Shown here in pieces: positions 1-8,283 of a stretch of 16,554 nucleotides of DNA. Position numbers and translations under genes: made by a program. The stretch covers positions 1 to 16,554 of the forward strand of contig CADCUW010000258.1 of the NCBI GenBank assembly GCA_902805985.1. Direction: 5' to 3'. Below the pieces are notes generated by a model. That model did not search any database and was not told the DNA's origin. It worked only from the letters and a program-made list of their open reading frames with translations. The stretch is from an uncultured Rubrobacteraceae bacterium. Lineage in GTDB: Bacteria; Actinomycetota; Rubrobacteria; Rubrobacterales; Rubrobacteraceae. The first letter of the stretch is position 1. Each line of letters starts with the position of its first letter.

Positions 1-2
1 CG

Positions 3-902
3 CCCGACACCGTGCTGTTCGCCAGGGACACGGCGCACAGGATGGGCCTGCCGCACTTCACGCTGAACCTCAAGGAGCTCTTCGACAAGCGGGTGATGAG
101 GGACTTCGTCGGGTCCTACGAGAAGGGTCGCACCCCGAACCCCTGCGTGAGCTGCAACGCCCACGTCAAGTTTCACGCGGCGGCGTTCCTCGCCGACGAG
201 CTCGGCTTCCGGGGGGTGGCCACCGGGCACTACGCCAGGGTGGGGGAGGGCCCGAGCCTGGCGCGGCCCGTCGACGAGAGCAAGGACCAGACCTACGTCC
301 TGTGGCCCATCCCGAAGGAGCTCCTGGCGCGGGCCGTCTTCCCGCTCGGCGAGTATCGCAAGACGGAGGTGCGGGCCATCGCCGAGGACCGCGGCCTCGC
401 CGTCGCCTACACGCCCGAGAGCCAGGACATCTGCTTTATCCCGGACGGCGACTACCGCCGGTTCGTCCGCAAGACCGTCTCCGCCGAGGCCGGTGACGTG
501 GTAGACCCGAAGGGCGTCGTGCTCGGTCGCCACGCTGGCGTCGTGGACTTCACCGTCGGCCAGCGGCGCGGCATCGGCGTCTCCGCCCCGACCCCTCTCT
601 ACGTGACCGAGGTCCGCCCCGAGAGCAAGCAGGTAGTGGTGGGACGTCGCAGGGATCTCGAGGTGCGGGAGGTCCGGGTCGGCGACCTCAACCGCTTCCT
701 GCCGATGGAGGAGGCCCGCGCCGTGCAGGTCCGGTACAACGCAGGTCCCGTGCCGTGCCGGGTTGAATTGGACGGGGAGGGCTGGGTGGCCCAGCTAGAG
801 GAGCCCGTGATGGGCGTGGCCGCGGGCCAGTCCGCGGTCTTCTACACGGAAGACGGAGAGAGGGTCGTGGCCGGCGGGGTCGTGCGGCGCGGCGGGGAAT
901 AG
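3..902 (+). CDS. mnmA: tRNA-specific 2-thiouridylase MnmA, 5'-truncated by window edge
   Basis: MnmA makes the 2-thio group of wobble uridine 34 in tRNAs for Lys, Glu and Gln, using ATP to adenylate U34 and a persulfide sulfur relay in the cytoplasm. The reading frame is open from base 3, so the N-terminal part with the ATP-pyrophosphatase P-loop lies outside the window; roughly 300 of about 350-360 residues are present. Visible signatures are GRTPNPCVSCNAHVKF with the catalytic Cys, ATGHYARV, SKDQTYVLW, and ESQDICFIPDGDYRRFV carrying the second catalytic Cys. The C-terminal beta-barrel has the typical VDFTVGQRRGIGV segment and ends AVFYTEDGERVVAGGVV. Family assignment is very secure. The next gene starts 72 bases downstream behind its own -10-like box, so mnmA may belong to an upstream transcription unit. 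Confidence 0.97.
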   Translation, partial: PDTVLFARDTAHRMGLPHFTLNLKELFDKRVMRDFVGSYEKGRTPNPCVSCNAHVKFHAAAFLADELGFRGVATGHYARVGEGPSLARPVDESKDQTYVLWPIPKELLARAVFPLGEYRKTEVRAIAEDRGLAVAYTPESQDICFIPDGDYRRFVRKTVSAEAGDVVDPKGVVLGRHAGVVDFTVGQRRGIGVSAPTPLYVTEVRPESKQVVVGRRRDLEVREVRVGDLNRFLPMEEARAVQVRYNAGPVPCRVELDGEGWVAQLEEPVMGVAAGQSAVFYTEDGERVVAGGVVRRGGE

Positions 903-928
903 GGCCGTGTGTCGGGGGCCGTCCCGGT

Positions 929-934
929 TATAAT
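929..934 (+). promoter_or_regulatory. Candidate -10 box (TATAAT) for the DUF948-sigma-alaS block
   Basis: A perfect TATAAT lies 41 bases upstream of the DUF948 start in the short mnmA-DUF948 gap. It stands out in GC-rich sequence. No good TTGACA-like -35 is visible 16-18 bases upstream (the area reads GTGTGTC), and the base pair before it is only half of an extended -10. The AGAGGAGAG ribosome-binding site at about 958-966 follows. A vegetative promoter is likely but not proven. Confidence 0.45.
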
Positions 935-974
935 GCGGGTTCGCGGGCCGTTTCGATAGAGGAGAGAACGGGTT

Positions 975-1373
975 TTGGACCTTTTCGTAGAACTGATGAA
1001 GGGCTTGCTTTACGCCGGGGTCGCCGTGGCGTTCTTTCTGCTCGCGTGGGCGTTTTTGCGGCTGGCCAGGATCTTCTCCACCACGGAGAAGTCCATAAAG
1101 GATGTCTCAGAGCAGGTGGTGCCCCTGATCGGCAAGACCCACACCACCGTCGACAACATCAACAGCCAGCTCTCCCAGCTCGACGAGGCCGTCGGTGATG
1201 TGGCCGGCATGACCGACGAGCTAGACCAGACCACGACCGTCATAACCCGCGGGGTGCGCGGAGGCGTGATCAAGGTCTCCTCGGCGACGGCCGGCCTCTC
1301 CCGGGGCATCAGCACCTTCCTGGCCGGGGAGAAGCGGCACGAGGGTAACCCCGCTGGGGAGGAGGCCGAATGA
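975..1373 (+). CDS. DUF948 domain membrane-anchored coiled-coil protein
   Basis: A 132-residue protein starting at TTG, chosen because AGAGGAGAG lies about 9 bases upstream and the membrane helix follows directly. Residues about 11-34 (LLYAGVAVAFFLLAWAFLRL) form one N-terminal transmembrane helix. Residues about 36-115 are polar, Thr/Ser/Gln/Asp-rich and heptad-like, consistent with the elongated coiled-coil of DUF948 proteins, which are also called general stress protein-like in Firmicutes. The biochemical function of the family is not established. In streptomycetes a DUF948 gene also precedes alaS, so the location supports the assignment. It overlaps the next gene by ATGA at 1370-1373, implying translational coupling. 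A sigma factor of the general stress type two genes on suggests a link to envelope stress, but that is inference. Confidence 0.8.
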   Translation: MDLFVELMKGLLYAGVAVAFFLLAWAFLRLARIFSTTEKSIKDVSEQVVPLIGKTHTTVDNINSQLSQLDEAVGDVAGMTDELDQTTTVITRGVRGGVIKVSSATAGLSRGISTFLAGEKRHEGNPAGEEAE

Positions 1374-1690
1374 ACACCTGGGGCAAGGTGGCAGCGGGCG
1401 TGATCCTGGGCGTGGCGGGCACGATCTACGCCACGAGCGAGGAGGCCCGCAAGAACCTCCCCAAGACGGCCCGCGACCTGCCGACGAACGTCCGCCGCCG
1501 CTACGAGAGCGCGGTCTCGGCGGCCCGCGAGGCGTCCTCGTCGCGCAGGGAGGAGATCCTGCGCGAGCTGGAACGTCACGATAGAGCCCACTCCGGTCAG
1601 GCCGCCCGCCTCGAACCGGAGGAGCCGGTCGAGACACCGGCGCCCGCCGCGGAGGCGACGCCCGCGCCGCCCGAGACCCGCGAAATCTAA
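1370..1690 (+). CDS. YtxH/DUF6167-like small membrane protein
   Basis: A 106-residue protein whose ATG overlaps the TGA of the DUF948 gene. Residues 5-22 (GKVAAGVILGVAGTIYAT) are a glycine/alanine-rich membrane helix. A basic, Arg-rich helical stretch follows (about 25-68), then a Pro/Glu/Ala-rich low-complexity tail (about 78-104). This layout matches YtxH-type small proteins and the DUF6167 protein that sits between DUF948 and alaS in streptomycetes. Function is unknown; pairing with the DUF948 protein at the membrane is plausible. The assignment rests on layout and gene position, not on a catalytic motif. Confidence 0.6.
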   Translation: MNTWGKVAAGVILGVAGTIYATSEEARKNLPKTARDLPTNVRRRYESAVSAAREASSSRREEILRELERHDRAHSGQAARLEPEEPVETPAPAAEATPAPPETREI

Positions 1691-1726
1691 CTAGAGCATG
1701 CATCCGACAATGAGGGAGGAAGACGT

Positions 1727-2008
1727 TTGACCCCCGAAGGTGACCAGCAGTACGCATACCTGACCCTGCCGCCGCACGGCGGGTTGCGCTCGTGCGTGGG
1801 GCTCGTGATGGCGGGCATGGCCGCCCGGGCGAAGATCGGCGTGGGAGGGCTCGACGAGGCGGTCTCCCTGCTCGAAGACTTCCACGCGGACGATGCCCCG
1901 ACCCGCTTTCGCTTCGCCCTCGCCGAGGACGGGGTGGTGGCCGAGGTCGAGGAGGCCGAAGGGGACGGAGAGAGTCGGTGGCGCACGGTAGTAGAGCTGG
2001 TCTCTTGA
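1727..2008 (+). CDS. Small RsbW-like protein, degenerate anti-sigma kinase candidate
   Basis: A 93-residue protein starting at TTG 1727, with GGGAGGA at 1714-1720 ideally spaced. Its opening (YLTLPPHGGLRSCVGLVMAG, then MAARAKIGVGGLDEAVSLL) follows the pattern of RsbW/SpoIIAB-type anti-sigma ATPases: a beta strand with Pro, an Arg-containing first helix, then a helix with 'DEAV'. The sequence lacks the Asn of the N-box and the glycine-rich ATP lid, and the domain is about 40 residues short of a normal RsbW. The end (WRTVVELVS) resembles the last strand of the fold. Its last bases TTGA overlap the TTG start of a SigB-type sigma factor, the same gene order as rsbW-sigB. It may be a binding-only anti-sigma or a remnant. 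It could also be an unrelated small protein; homology was judged by eye only. Confidence 0.5.
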   Translation: MTPEGDQQYAYLTLPPHGGLRSCVGLVMAGMAARAKIGVGGLDEAVSLLEDFHADDAPTRFRFALAEDGVVAEVEEAEGDGESRWRTVVELVS

Positions 2009-2809
2009 GCCGGAGATACAGGCGGCCGGACAAGGCGCGGACCAGGCGTCTATTGACGCGGTATCACAAGATGGGCGATCAGGCGGCGCGGGAGAAGGTG
2101 ATCCAGGAGCAGCTACCCCTCGCCGAGTTTCTGGCCCGCAAGTTCGCCGGTCGCGGGGAGCCCGTGGACGACCTCGTGCAGGTCGCCTCCGTGGGGCTCA
2201 TCAAGGCGGTCGACCGCTTCGACGTGGACCGGAGGATAGAGTTCTCGACCTACGCCACGCCGAACATCCTCGGGGAGATCAAGCGCTACTTCAGGGACAA
2301 GGGCTGGGCGATGCGCGTACCCCGCGGCCTGCAGGAGCTGCGCCAGTCGGCCAAGGAGGCCATTCGCGACCAGACGGTCAAGAACGGCCGCTCACCCACG
2401 ATCCGGGAGCTGTCCACGGTGCTGGAGGCAGACGAGGAGAGCGTCGCCGAGGCGCTGACCCTCGGGCGGGCCTACAACACCGCGAGCCTCGACGCCCCCG
2501 TGAGCCCCGACGAGCGTGAGGGCGATACGATTATGGATCTTCAGGCGGATGGCGAGTCGCTCATAGACGGGTTGGAGGACAAGATACTGCTTCAGAGGGC
2601 CGTAGACGGGCTCAGGGAGCAGCAGCAGCAGATCCTCAAGCTCCGCTTCAACGAGGGCAAGACGCAGACGGAGATCGCCGACCGCATCGGCGTGAGCCAG
2701 ATGCACGTCTCGCGCCTCTTGCGGCGGGCCTTGCAGGACCTGCGCGCCGAGCTCACCGAGATGGAGAACGGACACCAGCATACGACCACGACGATTCCGG
2801 ATGGGGCCC

Positions 2810-2823
<14 letters not shown>
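2005..2823 (+). CDS. RNA polymerase sigma factor, SigB/SigF/SigG family
   Basis: A 272-residue group 3 sigma-70 factor that directs core RNA polymerase to alternative, typically stress, promoters. An open frame extends upstream to 1792, but the conserved protein begins near MSRRYRRPDKART. TTG 2005 overlaps the previous stop as TTGA and is the chosen start. Region 2 spans about residues 30-105 (VDDLVQVASVGLIKAVDRFD, then FSTYATPNILGEIKRYFRDK), including the -10 recognition helix ending WAMRVPRGLQEL. Region 3 is about 115-180 (GRSPTIRELSTVL). Region 4 is about 215-255 with the helix-turn-helix (QTEIADRIGVSQMHVSRLLR). The RFNEGKTQTEIA pattern is that of SigB/SigF, not of the housekeeping factor. 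The gene overlaps alaS by 14 bases, so it is co-transcribed with a translation gene. Its upstream partner looks like a reduced anti-sigma. Confidence 0.93.
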
Positions 2824-5443
<2,620 letters not shown>

Positions 5444-5445
5444 CC

Positions 5446-5859
5446 CTGGAAGCGTCCGGCCGCGTCGCGGCGCTGGACCCCGGGACGGTGCGCACCGGCG
5501 TGGCCCTCTCGGACCCGGGCCGGGTCCTTGCCACCCCGCTGGAGGTCGTCCCGACCGCGGAGCTTACGGGGTACCTCGCGCGGCTCTTCGAGAGGGAGGA
5601 CGTGCGCGAGGTCGTCGTCGGGATGCCCAGGACGCTCGCCGGGGAGGTCGGGCCGCAGGCGCGCAGGGTTTTGGATACACTTGCCGTGTTGCGGCGGGAG
5701 TTTCCCGAGGTGCGCTTTGTCGAGTGGGACGAGCGCCTGACGACCCGCATCGCCGCAGCAGGTGTGCGGACGAAGAAGAAGGGCAAGCGCGTCCGGGTGG
5801 ACCACCTGGCCGCCGCCGGGATGCTGCAAGAGTACCTGGCAAGGAGGGGGGCCCTCTGA
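5446..5859 (+). CDS. ruvX: RuvX/YqgF family Holliday junction resolvase-like nuclease, CTG start
   Basis: RNase H-fold protein of the YqgF/RuvX family, implicated in 16S rRNA 5' processing and proposed as a Holliday junction resolvase. The first ATG/GTG/TTG in frame is GTG 5488, but that removes the first beta strand and the active-site Asp in RVAALDPGTVRTGVALSDP. The frame upstream contains no standard start. CTG 5446 begins 2 bases after the alaS stop with GGGG at 5437-5440 ahead and gives 137 residues, the normal family size. Other signatures are VVVGMPRTLAGEVGPQA with the second acidic residue, FVEWDERLTT, and the C-terminal VDHLAAAGMLQEYL with the last catalytic Asp. Its TGA overlaps the start of mltG (CTGA). 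Confidence 0.9.
   Translation: MEASGRVAALDPGTVRTGVALSDPGRVLATPLEVVPTAELTGYLARLFEREDVREVVVGMPRTLAGEVGPQARRVLDTLAVLRREFPEVRFVEWDERLTTRIAAAGVRTKKKGKRVRVDHLAAAGMLQEYLARRGAL
5841..5847 (+). promoter_or_regulatory. Strong ribosome-binding site that fixes the mltG start
   Basis: A perfect AAGGAGG lies inside the end of ruvX, 8 bases before CTG 5856. No ATG, GTG or TTG in the mltG frame lies at a usable distance. This is the main evidence that mltG starts at CTG. Confidence 0.75.
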
Positions 5860-6974
5860 AGCGCTACGACAGGGGCGGCGGCGAGGACCGCGCCGAACTC
5901 GAGGCCAGGCTCGACGCGCTGCAGTCGGCCAAGGGCAAGAGGCGCCGCAGAAAGCGCCGCTCCAACGTGGGCCCGACCGTTCTCGGCGTGCTCCTCCTCG
6001 CCGGCGTCGTGGCTGCCGTCTACTTTATCTACACCTCGGCCGTCGCGGGCGGCGTCGAAGAGGCGGAGGGCCGTCCCGTGGGCGTGGAGGTCGTCAGGGG
6101 CGACACCCTCTCAACGGTCGCCGAAAAGCTCGAGAGGGCCGGCGTGATCCAGAGCGCCCTCATCTTCAAGGTGGAGGCCCGCGTGGACGGCAACAGCGAC
6201 ACCAGCATAAAGACGGGGAGGTACACCTTCGACCCCGGCACGGACACCGACGCCATCCTCTCCAAGCTGACGGCCGGTAGGGCCGTGCCGAGCGTCTCCG
6301 TCACCCTTCCCGAGGGGCTCACGCTACAAGAGACGGTCCGGACGGTCGCCGAGGGCACGGAGATACCAGCCTGGGAGTTCGAGTCCGCAGCGCGCCGGAC
6401 GGACTACGGCTACGCCTTTCTCGAGAACGACGCCATAGAGACAACCGAGGGCTACCTGTTCCCACGGCGCTACGACTTCGAGGAGGGGGTGACGGCCCCC
6501 CAGGTCGTCGACCGGATGCTCGGGCAGTACCTCACAGAGACCGAAGGGCTCGACATAGCGGGGGCCAAACGACGGCTGAACCTGACCGAGCACGAGCTCG
6601 TGACCGTGGCCTCGCTCATAGAGAGGGAATCGGCGAACGCCGGGGAGCGGCCCGTGATCGCCTCGGTCATATACAACAGGCTCCGCAAGGATATGCCCCT
6701 CCAGATCGACGCCACCATCCAGTACGCCCTCAAGCGGCCGAAGGAGAGCCTCTCCTACGCCGACCTGAGGGTGGACTCCCCCTACAACACCTACGAGAAC
6801 ACGGGCCTCCCGCCGGGCCCGATCTGCAGCCCCAGCCTGCAATCCCTACAAGCCGCCATGGACCCCGCCCGGACGGACTACCTCTACTACGTCCTGAAAG
6901 CCAACGACGAGGAACACTTCTTCACTGCAGATTACCGGGCCTTTCTGAGGGAGAAAAAAGAGGCCGGCCGTTAA
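5856..6974 (+). CDS. mltG: Endolytic murein transglycosylase MltG (YceG-like), CTG start
   Basis: MltG cleaves nascent glycan strands at the membrane and is thought to terminate peptidoglycan synthesis. CTG 5856 overlaps the ruvX stop as CTGA behind AAGGAGG and gives 372 residues, the usual length. A cytoplasmic N-terminus (about 1-37) ends in a cluster of Arg/Lys, followed by one transmembrane helix (about 38-59). A LysM-like subdomain follows (GVEVVRGDTLSTVAEKLERA), then the YceG catalytic domain. The probable catalytic Glu is Glu256 in ASLIERESAN, followed by ERPVIASVIYNRLRKDMPLQ, IDATIQYAL and the closing NTGLPPGPICSPSL and HFFTADYRAF motifs. The next in-frame GTG (near 5970) would start at the membrane helix and lacks a good ribosome-binding site. 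It is the last gene of the block; aroE, which often follows, is not here. Confidence 0.94.
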   Translation: MKRYDRGGGEDRAELEARLDALQSAKGKRRRRKRRSNVGPTVLGVLLLAGVVAAVYFIYTSAVAGGVEEAEGRPVGVEVVRGDTLSTVAEKLERAGVIQSALIFKVEARVDGNSDTSIKTGRYTFDPGTDTDAILSKLTAGRAVPSVSVTLPEGLTLQETVRTVAEGTEIPAWEFESAARRTDYGYAFLENDAIETTEGYLFPRRYDFEEGVTAPQVVDRMLGQYLTETEGLDIAGAKRRLNLTEHELVTVASLIERESANAGERPVIASVIYNRLRKDMPLQIDATIQYALKRPKESLSYADLRVDSPYNTYENTGLPPGPICSPSLQSLQAAMDPARTDYLYYVLKANDEEHFFTADYRAFLREKKEAGR

Positions 6975-6999
6975 GGGCGGCCCCTCCGAGGCGGGCCTC

Positions 7000-7016
7000 G
7001 ACCTCGCCGCGAGGTC
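7000..7016 (+). terminator. Short hairpin just after mltG, possible terminator
   Basis: GACCTCG (7000-7006) pairs perfectly with CGAGGTC (7010-7016) around a 3-base loop, 26 bases after the mltG stop. There is no T-tract, so intrinsic termination is uncertain. Confidence 0.3.
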
Positions 7017-7074
7017 CCGTGCCCCGCACGCACGGAACGGTCTCCCGTACGGAGCCCGCAGGAGGTGCCTCCGA

Positions 7075-7122
7075 CTCGGCCCGCGCAGAGGATGCGGGCG
7101 TCGAGGACGCGCGCGGGCCGAG
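7075..7122 (+). repeat. 12-bp perfect inverted repeat with 24-base loop
   Basis: CTCGGCCCGCGC (7075-7086) is the exact reverse complement of 7111-7122. A second small hairpin, GGAGG/CCTCC, lies at 7061-7072. A 12-bp perfect stem this close is unlikely by chance even at this GC content. No T-run follows. It may be a strong transcription barrier after mltG or part of a structured RNA. Confidence 0.55.
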
Positions 7123-7394
7123 CGAGGGACAATTCGTGTAGAGCAGCGCGGGCAACGGGAGAGTTTGGGGAGGCTGCGGCCCGCGCCACAGGGGGCACGC
7201 CCGCACCGCGGAACACCAAGGTCGCCCCGAACGCACGGCAGGTGTCAACCGAAGAGGCCCCAGAATACCGGAGCGAGGTGCGCACGAGCAGGGGTACGTG
7301 CGGGGTTACGGGCGGGGGTGCCGCTCTTGCCCTTGCTCACTGGTTCGGCGAAAAGCCACATGCGGCACTCGCGGTACGCGGCGTGGTCACCATT

Positions 7395-7420
7395 GAGGAC
7401 GGGTACCGAGGACGGGTACC
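7395..7420 (+). repeat. Tandem duplication of a 13-bp unit
   Basis: The unit GAGGACGGGTACC occurs twice with no spacer (7395-7407 and 7408-7420). It probably arose by slippage. Confidence 0.9.
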
Positions 7421-7590
7421 GCATCCACCGCAAGTCGAGGGTACGTGACAGGCAAGCGGAGCTGCGCGCAGAACGGATCGGTCGGAGGGAGCATTCGCGG
7501 AGCATGAACCGGGCCTCTCGCAGCCTATGTAGGCGCCTCGGCCTGATGAACGGGTGGCCGTCTTGGACAAGCGCGTGCGGCACCACGCAC

Positions 7591-7610
7591 AGGCGGGCAG
7601 AGGCGGGCAG
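7591..7610 (+). repeat. Tandem duplication of a 10-bp unit
   Basis: AGGCGGGCAG occurs twice in direct succession (7591-7600 and 7601-7610). A small hairpin GTGCG/CGCAC (7575-7579 with 7586-7590) lies directly upstream. Confidence 0.9.
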
Positions 7611-7656
7611 GGCTTGGCACCCGGAGTGGGACGAGCCCCCAATGCCGCGTCAGTGG

Positions 7657-8255
7657 TCTGCGGGCCCAACACGCCCGCTTGCGGGGTGGGGGCCCGAGAG
7701 CCGAGTAGCTGCGCCCAAAGACAGATCGAGGCAACGGCACGGGCGGCGGATGCTCCGCAACCGAGCCTAGGTCCGAACCGGAGAGCCAGTCGGATGGCTC
7801 GGTGAGCGGTGCCAACTTGGGAGACACCAACCTGGACTGCGCCGGCTTCGAAATGCACGAAGAGGCGCCGGGGTTTCGGAGCAAGACCCCAGCGACCCGC
7901 ATTACCCCGCCGGCGACGGCGGGGACTGCGGGGACCTACCCCGAGAGCTTGAGGCAAGATCCGACGAGCCTTCGCTCGAAAGGCGGCGGGGGTGGGTCGC
8001 GGAGACGGCCGGTCGCGTTGCCGGGTGGGCACACCCTCGAATATCCCACAGGCTCGCGAAGTTCGAGGGATAGAGGTAAGTCCCCGTCTTCGCAGCTCTG
8101 CCCATTCGTAAGGTACTTTGTGGGATAATCCAAGGATGCCTGCGCGCTTCTGAGCGCTGCGACGAAGGCAACCCCGCTGTGAAGCGGGTGGATACCGAAC
8201 CATATAGGATTCCTCGACCAATAATGGTGGCAGAGCGTTCGGTGAGGCACCGGAC
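7657..8255 (+). ncRNA. Candidate structured RNA upstream of the hybrid kinase
   Basis: Within 600 bases there are many nested or compact stems. 7661-7667 pairs with 7690-7696, continuing inward with 7670-7672/7686-7688 and 7674-7678/7681-7685 and outward with 7657-7659/7697-7699. A closed element at 7736-7813 has outer stem GGCAC/GTGCC, hairpin GCGGA-TGC-TCCGC (7746-7758), and 8-bp stem ACCGAGCC/GGCTCGGT (7760-7767 with 7796-7803). An 8-bp stem with GCGA loop is at 7905-7924 and CGAGC/GCTCG at 7965-7978. Long-range TATCCCACA/TGTGGGATA is at 8042-8050/8119-8127. A 6-bp stem with GTGA loop is at 8173-8188 and an 8-bp stem at 8237-8255. Two loops fit GNRA. It matches no RNA family I can recognise; strand is assumed from the downstream gene. 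Individual 8-bp stems can occur by chance in GC-rich DNA, so the call rests on their density and nesting. Confidence 0.35.
8121..8129 (+). promoter_or_regulatory. Weak candidate extended -10 for the hybrid kinase
   Basis: TGGGATAAT fits an extended -10 (TGN plus GATAAT) and would give a leader of about 150 bases before GTG 8284. No -35 is evident, and the same bases form one arm of a 9-bp pairing with 8042-8050, so the match may be structural rather than a promoter. Confidence 0.25.
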
Positions 8256-8283
8256 TACCGAGCGACTTGGGAGGGCGGCGTAA

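Larger units (their letters stand above)
6975..8283 (+). other. 1.3-kb gene-free region, hairpin-rich
   Basis: Open frames exist on both strands, but their translations are Arg/Pro/Ala/Ser-rich, show no recognisable domain or periodicity, and overlap each other. I call no gene here. The stretch does hold strong inverted repeats (listed separately), two short tandem duplications, and the leader of the hybrid kinase at 8284. I see no transposase, tRNA, rRNA or integrase trace. Confidence 0.6.

Noticed and set aside
1792..2004. N-terminal extension of the sigma factor
   Set aside because: The frame upstream of 2005 translates to Arg/Gly-rich shadow sequence over the 93-residue gene; TTG 2005 fits family length and the stop overlap.
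7165..7770. 201-codon open frame on the plus strand
   Set aside because: Composition is that of a shadow frame and it crosses the two tandem duplications and the long hairpin at 7657-7699; no recognisable protein pattern.
7802..8128. 108-codon frame beginning SGANLGDTNLDCAGFEM, reminiscent of pentapeptide repeats
   Set aside because: The A(N/D)LxxTNL-like pattern lasts under three repeats and then turns into low-complexity sequence; it coincides with stem-forming DNA.
7337..8221. 294-codon open frame on the minus strand in the gene-free region
   Set aside because: Arg/Pro/Ser/Ala-rich with no domain, no convincing ribosome-binding site, and overlapping other equally featureless frames; long chance frames are expected at this GC content.
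6975..8283. tRNA, RNase P RNA, tmRNA or CRISPR array in the gene-free region
   Set aside because: No GGTTCRA-type T-arm with a matching acceptor, no conserved RNase P or tmRNA cores, and no regularly spaced repeats were seen.
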